From NCBI GenBank assembly GCA_023390875.1, contig JAEWCA010000445.1:1-5935 (forward strand): a stretch of DNA of 5,935 nt. Direction: 5' to 3'. The notes under the pieces are model-generated. The model did no database searches. It was not told the DNA's origin and was given only the letters and a program-made list of their open reading frames with translations. Shown here in pieces: positions 1-5,169 of this stretch (position 1 is its first letter; each line of letters starts with the position of its first letter). Position numbers and translations under genes: made by a program. This DNA is from Actinomycetes bacterium (GTDB lineage Bacteria > Actinomycetota > Actinomycetes > Actinomycetales > Cellulomonadaceae).

Positions 1-25
1 GCCCCGCACCGGACCGGTGCGGGGC
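1..25 (-). terminator. Intrinsic terminator hairpin after fba
   Basis: A perfect 10-bp inverted repeat (GCCCCGCACC at 1-10, GGTGCGGGGC at 16-25) surrounds the 5-nt loop GGACC, 47 nt beyond the fba stop codon. The very stable G/C stem fits an actinobacterial factor-independent terminator. Any U-tract for the minus-strand transcript would lie left of the window and cannot be seen. The stem is symmetric, so it could also serve a convergent gene outside the window. Confidence 0.8.
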
Positions 26-72
26 CTTCGTCGTGCTGGGCGTCAGCCGGTGCGAGCCGGCGTCCGCGTGCG

Positions 73-1095
73 TCAGCCGAGCTTGTTGCCGGCCGAGCGC
101 AGCTGCTGGGCGGCCTCGACGATGCGCTGGGCCATGCCCGCCTCGGCGAGCTTGCCCCAGGCGCGCGGGTCGTACGCCTTCTTGTTGCCGACCTCGCCGT
201 CGACCTTCAGGACGCCGTCGTAGTTGGTGAAGATGTGCCCGACGACGGGACGCGTGAACGCGTACTGCGTGTCCGTGTCGATGTTCATCTTGATGACGCC
301 GTTGTCGACCGCCTCCGCGATCTCCTCGGCCGTGGAGCCCGAACCACCGTGGAACACCAGGTCGAACGGCGACTCCTTGCCGATCTCCGCGCCGACGGCC
401 TTCTGGATGTCCGCGAGGATCGACGGGCGCAGCTTGACGGCACCCGGCTTGTACACGCCGTGCACGTTGCCGAACGTGAGGGCCGTCAGGTAGCGGCCCT
501 TCTCGCCCGCACCGAGCGCGCGGACCGTCGCGAGACCGTCCTCGGCCGTCGTGTAGAGCTTCTCGTTGATCTCGGCCTCGTGGCCGTCCTCCTCGCCGCC
601 GACGACCCCGACCTCGATCTCGAGGATCGTGCGGGCCGCCTGGGAGAGCTCGAGGAGCTCCGCCGCGATGACCAGGTTCTCGTCGAGCGGGATGTCCGAG
701 CCGTCGAACATGTGCGACTGGAACGTCGGGTTCTCGCCGCGCTTGACCTGCTCCGCCTCGAGGGCGAGCAGCGGGCGGACCCACGAGTCGAGGTTCTTCT
801 TGACGCAGTGGTCGGTGTGCAGCGCGACGGTGATGCCGTAGCCCTTGGCGACCTCGGCCGCGTAGGCCGCCAGCGCGAGCGAGCCCGAGACGCGGTCCTT
901 GACCGTCGAGCCGGACGCGTACTCCGCGCCGCCGACCGAGACCTGCAGGATGCCGTCCGACTCGGCCTCCGCGAAGCCCTGCAGCGCGGCGGTGACGGTC
1001 TGGGAGGACGTGATGTTCACGGCGGGGTAGGCGAACTTGCCTGCCTTCGCCCGGTCGATCATCTCGGCGTAGACCTCAGGGGTGGCGATGGCCAT
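73..1095 (-). CDS. fba: Class II fructose-bisphosphate aldolase
   Basis: A zinc-dependent aldolase of glycolysis and gluconeogenesis that reversibly cleaves fructose-1,6-bisphosphate into glyceraldehyde-3-phosphate and dihydroxyacetone phosphate in the cytosol. All class II landmarks are present. Numbered from the upstream ATG at 1104, HTDHC is at 96-100 (catalytic Asp98, zinc ligand His99), NVHGVYKPG at 213-221 (zinc ligand His215), FHGGSGS at 251-257 (zinc ligand His252 plus phosphate loop), and NIDTDTQ at 274-280 (substrate and phosphate binding). GGEEDG at 169-174 and the C-terminal YDPRAW also match the E. coli FbaA (class IIA) type. I start at the ATG at 1095 (340 residues, MAIATPEVYAEM), because the AGGAG site lies 9 nt before it and touches the alternative ATG at 1104 with no spacer. 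The gene is complete. A 125-bp gap and a hairpin separate it from the Imm26-like gene, so it is probably its own transcription unit. I found no convincing -10/-35 pair in that gap. Confidence 0.98.
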   Translation of the reverse strand: MAIATPEVYAEMIDRAKAGKFAYPAVNITSSQTVTAALQGFAEAESDGILQVSVGGAEYASGSTVKDRVSGSLALAAYAAEVAKGYGITVALHTDHCVKKNLDSWVRPLLALEAEQVKRGENPTFQSHMFDGSDIPLDENLVIAAELLELSQAARTILEIEVGVVGGEEDGHEAEINEKLYTTAEDGLATVRALGAGEKGRYLTALTFGNVHGVYKPGAVKLRPSILADIQKAVGAEIGKESPFDLVFHGGSGSTAEEIAEAVDNGVIKMNIDTDTQYAFTRPVVGHIFTNYDGVLKVDGEVGNKKAYDPRAWGKLAEAGMAQRIVEAAQQLRSAGNKLG

Positions 1096-1104
1096 CTGCA
1101 GCAT

Positions 1105-1110
1105 CTCCTG
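1105..1110 (-). promoter_or_regulatory. fba ribosome binding site that decides the start
   Basis: The minus strand reads CAGGAG here, followed by ATGCTGCAG and then ATG. The AGGAG core sits 9 nt before the ATG at 1095 and 0 nt before the ATG at 1104. Only the inner ATG has workable spacing, so the three-residue extension MLQ is almost certainly not translated. Confidence 0.85.
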
Positions 1111-1177
1111 CGTGTGGTGGGGCTCTCTGTCGGTCTGAGTTTGCCACTACTGGGTGAGATGACGGTCGGGACGTCCT

Positions 1178-1200
1178 GCCTACGGACGGCGGTCCGTGGC
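1178..1200 (-). terminator. Hairpin after the Imm26-like gene
   Basis: The minus strand reads GCC-ACGGAC-CGCC-GTCCGT-A-GGC: a perfect 6-bp stem with a 4-nt loop, extended by three G/C pairs across one bulged A. It begins 20 nt after the stop codon at 1221. No U-tract follows, so it is a weak factor-independent terminator at best, but its position between two genes with a 125-bp gap fits the end of the toxin-immunity transcript. Confidence 0.5.
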
Positions 1201-1220
1201 GTGCGGCGGCGCGACTGCGG

Positions 1221-2048
1221 TCACGCGCCGAGCGGGATCTCCCACTGGACGTCCCCGGCCCGGACCCGCAGCGTGGTGCCGGCGGGCATCGTCAGCGGCG
1301 CGAGGAGGGCTTCGACGCGGCTCGCCAGCTCCCGGCCGTCCTGCCCGTGCACGAGGACCTGCGACTCCTCGGGGGATCGCATCGTGCCGTCGACCTCCCC
1401 GAGCCGCGGGTCGAGCTCGAGCATCAACGTCATCTCGGCGAGGTCGCCGGCGGTCCTGGTGCGTCCGGGCACCACCACGACGACGCTGTCGCCGAGGGTG
1501 GACGGTGCCGCCGCCGGGGCCGTGCCGGCGGGGACGGGCGTCGGGTGGTCCCACCAGGGCTGGGTCCGCAGCGGCACGAAGGCGCCCGCCTGCAGCTGGT
1601 GCAGCACCCACCGCTCGACCGCCGCAGCGCCCATGACGCCGCCGTGCTGCCGCTTGCCGAGCTCGCTCAACGGCGCATGGAACGAGTGAATCCTGCGCAG
1701 CTGGTCGTCGACGACGTCGACCCGGACCTCGCGCCCTTCGGGGAAGGCGTGGCGCAGGTCCGTCTCGAACTCCGGGGTCCTCCACGCCGTCCGGTCGAAG
1801 TCGTCCGCGCCGCCCAGCAGCGGCCACGGGTCGCCGATGTGCAGACCGGAGAAGTCCTGGGCCATCAGCGCGTCGCCCGGCTCGAGACCGGCGACCTCGT
1901 CGAGCGTCGGGAGGTGGTCCAGCGGCGCGAACACGTACCCCAGGACACCGTGCGGCGGCTGGTGCACGACGACCCGGCCGGGCGCGTACGTGCCGTCGGC
2001 CAGCGGGATCGCGAACCAGTCGCCCGCGCGGTACCCGTCCTCGTTCAT
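1221..2048 (-). CDS. Imm26-like immunity protein, two-domain (275 aa)
   Basis: A probable cytosolic immunity protein for the GIY-YIG toxin encoded just upstream. The N-terminus (GDWFAIPLADGTYAPGRVV, residues 9-27, then a hydrophobic strand GVLGYVFAPL at 34-43 and FSGLHIGDPWPLLG at 66-79) matches my memory of the Imm26 pattern, in which a G-D-x-F-A-I-P-L strand is followed by a D-G-x-Y-x-x-G-R turn. There is no signal peptide or membrane segment. Residues 120-165 carry a linker with several Trp/His residues, then a Pro/Ala-rich stretch at 170-184. Residues 185-275 look like a second alpha/beta domain (LGDSVVVVVPG, an acidic middle, an LASRVEALLAPL helix, a final LRVRAGDVQWEIPL strand) that I cannot name. 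Imm26 domains are usually near 100 residues, so this protein is unusually long. The ATG at 2048 is the only sensible start: no other ATG, GTG or TTG occurs in frame between it and the toxin gene. Its Shine-Dalgarno is weak (GAG a few bases upstream). The 31-nt gap after the toxin stop implies co-transcription and perhaps translational coupling. The gene call is firm, the family moderate, and the target inferred. Confidence 0.75.
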   Translation of the reverse strand: MNEDGYRAGDWFAIPLADGTYAPGRVVVHQPPHGVLGYVFAPLDHLPTLDEVAGLEPGDALMAQDFSGLHIGDPWPLLGGADDFDRTAWRTPEFETDLRHAFPEGREVRVDVVDDQLRRIHSFHAPLSELGKRQHGGVMGAAAVERWVLHQLQAGAFVPLRTQPWWDHPTPVPAGTAPAAAPSTLGDSVVVVVPGRTRTAGDLAEMTLMLELDPRLGEVDGTMRSPEESQVLVHGQDGRELASRVEALLAPLTMPAGTTLRVRAGDVQWEIPLGA

Positions 2049-2079
2049 GAGCTCGATTCTGCCGCTGGGCGGCTCGTCG

Positions 2080-5004
2080 TCAGCACGTCGTCTTCCAGAG
2101 GTTGACGAGCTTGGCGCGCAGCACCTTCGCCGGGTTGATCTTCGACATCGGCCGTTGCCCGTTGAGGCTCCCCTGGGCCTGCGCGGTGCGGATGTCGACG
2201 TCGCCCCAGTGCTGGTTGAACAGGTCCTGCTCCAGGCCACGCCGGACGTTGCGGTTGTCGGCCTCGTAGACCTGGCGGAACTCGAGGTCCTTGAACTTCG
2301 GGTTCGCCTTGTGCTCCGCCTTGCGACGTTCGAAGTCGTTCGTCTCGCCGACGTAGACGACGACCTGCGTCGCGGTGTCGACCAGCTCGTAGACACCGGC
2401 GACACCGCTCTTGGAGCACAGGTCCTTCGGCCGGTAGCCGCCCGGGACGTTGAGCAGCACCTGCGCGATCTGCGCGTCCAGGTTGTCGTTGCGCGGTCCG
2501 TCGCTCTGCGCGGGGTCGTCGAGCGGCACGGAGCTGGGGACGTCCTTGAACCGCGCGGTGTCCTTGCAGGTCGCGGTCATGCTCTCGACGGCGCACTGCG
2601 CGGCCGCCTGTTCGGCGGTGAACGTGCCGAGGAAGTCACCGGAGGCGGTGAAGATGCGCTGCGCCTCGACGGCCCGCTTCACGAGCGTGCGGACCTGCGA
2701 GTCGAGGTCGCACGGCGACGCCCACGGCCACCAGCTGCAGTTCGACGCCGCGACGCCGGGGGCCGCGTCGATGAGCGCCGAGCAGTTGCTGACGCAGTTC
2801 CAGCTGCCGTCGTACGTGACGACGTCCCGGGCGTAGCTCCTGAAGGAGACCGTGTTGTTCGCGATCGCTGCCCGCTGGAGGATGACGGGCGCCAGGCCGG
2901 CGTTCGTGTACTTCTGCGGCTGGAACAACGTGTACGGCGCCAGCCCGGGGATGTTCAGCTCGTTCCGGTCCGGCTGACGCGGGTCGGTGCCGCGCTGGTA
3001 CTCGAGGTCGTCGGTCGCCAGGTCGAAGTCGGTGTCCTTGCGGTCGGCCCGCGAGTAGTACCGGACTCCGCCGACCATCGTGCCGACGGTCTCGTCGTAG
3101 TCGGAGACGGTGTCCTCGTCGGAGTCGACCACGGTCGGGAGCGAGCGGCCGACGAAGTACTTCGTGATGCCGGCGTCGATGAGGAACTTGTACGTGGTGC
3201 GGGTCGCGGCGTAGTCGCGCAGGTCGAGCGGCTTGCCCATCGGCTTCCCGCGCAGCTCCTCACCGTCGGTCAGCCTGTCGCCGTCGGTGTCCACCTTGTT
3301 CGGGTCGCTGACGACGCGACGGTTGCCGGCGAACGGGTCGGAGGTGTTCGACGTGTCGTAGAACCCGTAGCTCGTCAGGACGCCGTAGGTCTCCTCGCAG
3401 TCGGTCAGGCCGTCCTGGTCGGTGTCCGTGCCGTCGTCGATGAGGCCCTTGCCCAGGCTCGCGTACAGCGCCGGGAGCTGGGAGGCGTCCGTGAGCGCGA
3501 GGAACTGCCCACCCGTGCCGTCGGCGATCGACTGCAGGAGCGTCGACTGGACACCGTCGCCCAGCCCGATCGTGTCGATGACGACGCCCTGGTCGCGCGC
3601 CGTCTGCGTCAGGTAGTCGGCGTACGAGCTGTCGCCGTCGGTCATCAGGACCAGGACCTTCGCGCGACCGACGCCCGGGGACGCCTCGAGCTCGAACAGG
3701 CCCTGCGAGACGCCTGCGGCGATGTTCGTGCCGCCGCCCGCGTACCCGGAGCGGTCCAGGGCTGCGACGACGTCGGCCCTGTTCTGCGTGGTGGCGAGCG
3801 TGGTCAGCGGGATCTGGGTGTACGCGTAGCTCTCGAAGCTGACGACTGACGCCGCGTCGACCGGGCGCATCTGGTCGAGGAACGCCTTGGCGCCGGCGAC
3901 GCGCATGCTGCTCGGGTCGTTCCAGCCCATCGACCCCGACACGTCGATCACGAACGCGACGTCGACCCCGACCTGGCTCGCGTCACCGCTCTGCAGGCAG
4001 TACGTCTGCTTCGTCGGCCAGTACCGCTCGAAACCACGCTCGTCGAGCTTGAACACGCCGTACGAGGAGAAGTGCGTGACGGTCGTCGAGACGGTGTGCG
4101 CCGTGGTGTCGACGACCTGGTCGCCCTCCGCCGGAAGCCACAGGCCGAGGGTGTCGTCCATGTAGTACAGGCGCAGGTCGGCCTCGGGGAACCCGTCCAG
4201 GACGGTCAGGTCGTACGGGATCGTGAGCGCCGCGGACGTCATCGACGCGCCGGGCGGGAGCGTGAACTGGTACACCGGGCTGGCCAGCGCGTCAGCGACC
4301 GAGGACGCGGTGACGTCGTCGGTGGCGATCTGCACGTCCCACGGCGTGATGCCGCCCGCCGACTGGATGACCAGCCGCACGCCGTCCGGGCCGTCGACCG
4401 GGACCTCCCCGGGCGGTGCCGGGCCCTGCTCGGTCAGGGGGTCGTTCGAGACCGGTTCTGACGTCTCGATCGTCTCGCAGCCCGTCGTGCTCTCGGAGTC
4501 CACGCACCGGTCGACGCCGTTCTCGCCCGCCGCGGAGTCCGTTCCCGGACCGCCGAGAAGCGTGTCGTCGCCGTTGTTGGCCTTGAGCGCGTCGTTGCCT
4601 GCTCCACCGTCGAGCAGGTCGTCACCGTTGCCGGCGCTGATCGTGTCGTCGCCGGCCTCGCCGTACAGCTTGTCGTTGTCGTTGTCGCCGACGATCGTGT
4701 CGTTGCCCGCGCCGCCGCGGATGACGTCCTGACCGTTCCCGCCGCAGATGACGTCGTTGCCGGCGCCGCCGTCGATGGTGTCGTTGCCGTTGCCGCCCGC
4801 GATCACGTCGTTGCCGGCCGTGCCCGTCAGGGTGTCGTTCCCGTTGGTGCCGTTGACCGTGACCGTCAGCCCGTTGCACGTCGCGGCGGCCGCCTGCGCC
4901 GGGCTGCCGAGGAGGCCGGCGCCGAGCAGCGTCAGGACCGAGACGGCCGCGGTGGCGGACAGGCGCCTGAGGGTGCGGGCGGTTCGAACGGGACGAGCGG
5001 GCAC
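2080..5004 (-). CDS. Secreted RTX-VWA-TSP3 protein with C-terminal GIY-YIG nuclease domain (probable polymorphic toxin)
   Basis: A 974-residue exported multidomain protein. Residues 1-38 form a Sec-type signal peptide (Arg-rich start, hydrophobic VSVLTLLGAGLLG, AQA cleavage site before A39). Residues 52-168 are thirteen tandem RTX calcium-binding nonapeptides. Residues 200-320 form an uncharacterised beta-rich domain ending in THFSSYGVF. Residues 347-520 are a VWA domain with a full MIDAS (D354-x-S356-x-S358, T426, D456). Residues 525-668 carry four thrombospondin-3-like Asp-rich calcium loops. Residues 680-865 are a Cys-rich linker. Residues 866-974 hold a GIY-YIG nuclease: GVY at 870-872, YVG at 884-886, Arg893/Arg894, His898 and Glu925. 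There is no C-terminal transmembrane anchor or LPXTG motif. Fourteen Cys residues, two of them (863 and 974) flanking the nuclease, suit an oxidising extracellular site. The GTG start at 5004 has AGGAGG 4 nt upstream. A long variable scaffold with a nuclease tip followed by an Imm26-like gene is polymorphic-toxin architecture. The domains are seen directly; the toxin role is inferred. It might instead be an extracellular nuclease or adhesin. Confidence 0.9.
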   Translation of the reverse strand: MPARPVRTARTLRRLSATAAVSVLTLLGAGLLGSPAQAAAATCNGLTVTVNGTNGNDTLTGTAGNDVIAGGNGNDTIDGGAGNDVICGGNGQDVIRGGAGNDTIVGDNDNDKLYGEAGDDTISAGNGDDLLDGGAGNDALKANNGDDTLLGGPGTDSAAGENGVDRCVDSESTTGCETIETSEPVSNDPLTEQGPAPPGEVPVDGPDGVRLVIQSAGGITPWDVQIATDDVTASSVADALASPVYQFTLPPGASMTSAALTIPYDLTVLDGFPEADLRLYYMDDTLGLWLPAEGDQVVDTTAHTVSTTVTHFSSYGVFKLDERGFERYWPTKQTYCLQSGDASQVGVDVAFVIDVSGSMGWNDPSSMRVAGAKAFLDQMRPVDAASVVSFESYAYTQIPLTTLATTQNRADVVAALDRSGYAGGGTNIAAGVSQGLFELEASPGVGRAKVLVLMTDGDSSYADYLTQTARDQGVVIDTIGLGDGVQSTLLQSIADGTGGQFLALTDASQLPALYASLGKGLIDDGTDTDQDGLTDCEETYGVLTSYGFYDTSNTSDPFAGNRRVVSDPNKVDTDGDRLTDGEELRGKPMGKPLDLRDYAATRTTYKFLIDAGITKYFVGRSLPTVVDSDEDTVSDYDETVGTMVGGVRYYSRADRKDTDFDLATDDLEYQRGTDPRQPDRNELNIPGLAPYTLFQPQKYTNAGLAPVILQRAAIANNTVSFRSYARDVVTYDGSWNCVSNCSALIDAAPGVAASNCSWWPWASPCDLDSQVRTLVKRAVEAQRIFTASGDFLGTFTAEQAAAQCAVESMTATCKDTARFKDVPSSVPLDDPAQSDGPRNDNLDAQIAQVLLNVPGGYRPKDLCSKSGVAGVYELVDTATQVVVYVGETNDFERRKAEHKANPKFKDLEFRQVYEADNRNVRRGLEQDLFNQHWGDVDIRTAQAQGSLNGQRPMSKINPAKVLRAKLVNLWKTTC
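2083..2409 (-). other. GIY-YIG nuclease tip of the secreted protein
   Basis: This encodes residues 866-974. In order: GVY (870-872), eleven residues, YVG (884-886), then ETNDFERRKAEH with Arg894 eight and His898 twelve residues after Gly886, as in the I-TevI spacing (Gly19, Arg27, His31). Then comes RRGLEQ with candidate metal-binding Glu925, and an N/INP region with candidate Asn948 or Asn957. All key positions of an active nuclease appear intact. The domain sits at the extreme C-terminus, where polymorphic toxins carry their exchangeable toxic tip. Cys863 and the terminal Cys974 could close it with a disulfide. Confidence 0.88.
2410..2967 (-). other. Cys-rich pre-toxin linker (function unknown)
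   Basis: This encodes residues 680-865, between the calcium loops and the nuclease. It holds six Cys (737, 741, 756, 765, 804, 813) with a C-x3-C and a WWPWASPC cluster, plus helical stretches such as VRTLVKRAVEAQRIF. I do not recognise a family. Its place just before the toxin tip suits a trafficking, release or translocation module, which is inference only. Confidence 0.5.
3001..3432 (-). repeat. Four thrombospondin-3-like calcium loops
   Basis: Asp-rich loops of the D-T-D-x-D-x-x-T/S-D type occur at residues 527-538, 572-583, 627-638 and 657-668, separated by 18 to 43 residues instead of being packed back to back. Each keeps Asp at loop positions 1, 3, 5 and 9. Such loops bind calcium and act as rigid, extended spacers in secreted actinobacterial proteins. 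Confidence 0.8.
3445..3966 (-). other. von Willebrand A domain with intact MIDAS
   Basis: This encodes residues 347-520. The strand VDVAFVIDVSGSMG carries the DxSxS metal site, GGGTN supplies Thr426, and VLMTDGD supplies Asp456, so divalent-metal-dependent ligand binding should be possible. VWA domains mediate protein-protein contact; here it may bind a cell-surface partner. Confidence 0.9.
4501..4851 (-). repeat. Thirteen tandem 27-bp RTX nonapeptide repeats
   Basis: Residues 52-168 divide without a break into thirteen 9-residue units of the GGxGxDxhx type (for example GGNGNDTID, GGAGNDVIC, GGAGNDTIV), giving 13 x 27 = 351 bp. The central units match the consensus best and the last two (GGPGTDSAA, GENGVDRCV) decay. 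These repeats form calcium-bound parallel beta-rolls outside the cell, where calcium is high. They lie right behind the signal peptide, not near the C-terminus as in type I secretion substrates. Confidence 0.93.
4891..5004 (-). other. Sec signal peptide of the secreted protein
   Basis: Residues 1-38: a basic n-region with Arg at 4, 7, 10, 13 and 14, a hydrophobic core at about 19-33, and an AQA box before A39. The Arg pair in LRRLSA lacks the rest of a twin-arginine motif, so Sec export is more likely than Tat. Confidence 0.85.
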
Positions 5005-5008
5005 GACG

Positions 5009-5014
5009 CCTCCT
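5009..5014 (-). promoter_or_regulatory. Ribosome binding site of the secreted toxin gene
   Basis: A perfect AGGAGG on the minus strand lies 4 nt before the GTG at 5004. The spacing is a little tight but workable, and it supports this GTG as the start, which also gives a complete signal peptide. Confidence 0.8.
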
Positions 5015-5094
5015 GCGGCCGGTGTCCGGGCGGCAGGGGCCGCCCGTCAGCACGGGACAGTGGCAGAGGCCAGCGCCCGTTGTGCGGCATTTGG

Positions 5095-5119
5095 CCCGAC
5101 GGGGTCGGGATTCACCCGA
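5095..5119 (-). promoter_or_regulatory. Interleaved inverted repeats upstream of the toxin gene (possible operator or switch)
   Basis: CCCGAC (5095-5100) and GTCGGG (5104-5109) form a 6-bp inverted repeat with a 3-nt centre. TCGGG (5105-5109) also pairs with CCCGA (5115-5119). On the minus strand this gives two TCGGG-(2-3 nt)-AAT-x-CCG units about 20 bp apart. The site lies about 90-115 bp before the toxin start, where an operator or leader structure could sit. I see no reliable -10/-35 pair nearby. Function is inferred. Confidence 0.3.
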
Positions 5120-5130
5120 AGAGACGCGCC

Positions 5131-5151
5131 GCCACGGCCGCCGGTCGTGGC
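5131..5151 (-). terminator. Hairpin after the RNA methyltransferase gene
   Basis: GCCACG (5131-5136) pairs with CGTGGC (5146-5151), and the inner CC/GG can extend the stem across one mismatch on the minus strand. It starts 18 nt after the stop codon at 5170, and the minus strand then runs into the T-containing stretch TCTCTTC. It is a plausible factor-independent terminator that isolates the methyltransferase from the toxin gene. Confidence 0.6.
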
Positions 5152-5169
5152 CCCGTGCTGCGGTCGGGG

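Noticed and set aside
1096..1104. fba start at the ATG at 1104
   Set aside because: The AGGAG site would touch this ATG with no spacer, and the family's N-terminus normally begins at the IATPEVYAEM region that follows the inner ATG.
235..1689. Long plus-strand open frame (484 codons) antisense to fba
   Set aside because: It covers the conserved aldolase in antisense and its product is Arg/Asp/Leu-rich with no family signature.
2049..2405. N-terminal extension of the Imm26-like protein into the toxin gene (start at 2405)
   Set aside because: The added 119 residues are Ser/Arg/Thr-rich shadow of the GIY-YIG coding frame. The Imm26-like sequence begins right after the ATG at 2048.
1837..3849. 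Long plus-strand open frame (670 codons) antisense to the toxin and immunity genes
   Set aside because: Its translation is a low-complexity Arg/Val/Asp/Leu-rich mirror of the real minus-strand genes, with no recognisable domain. It crosses both real genes and is typical of the antisense frame in high-GC DNA.
4891..5004. Twin-arginine export signal
   Set aside because: There is an Arg pair, but the following residues (LSATAA) lack the Phe/Leu-Lys part of the motif, and the hydrophobic core is of Sec type.
5095..5125. tRNA T-arm resemblance in the toxin upstream region
   Set aside because: The minus strand reads GGGTGAATCCC, which lacks the invariant TTC of the T-loop, and no acceptor, D or anticodon arms can be built around it.
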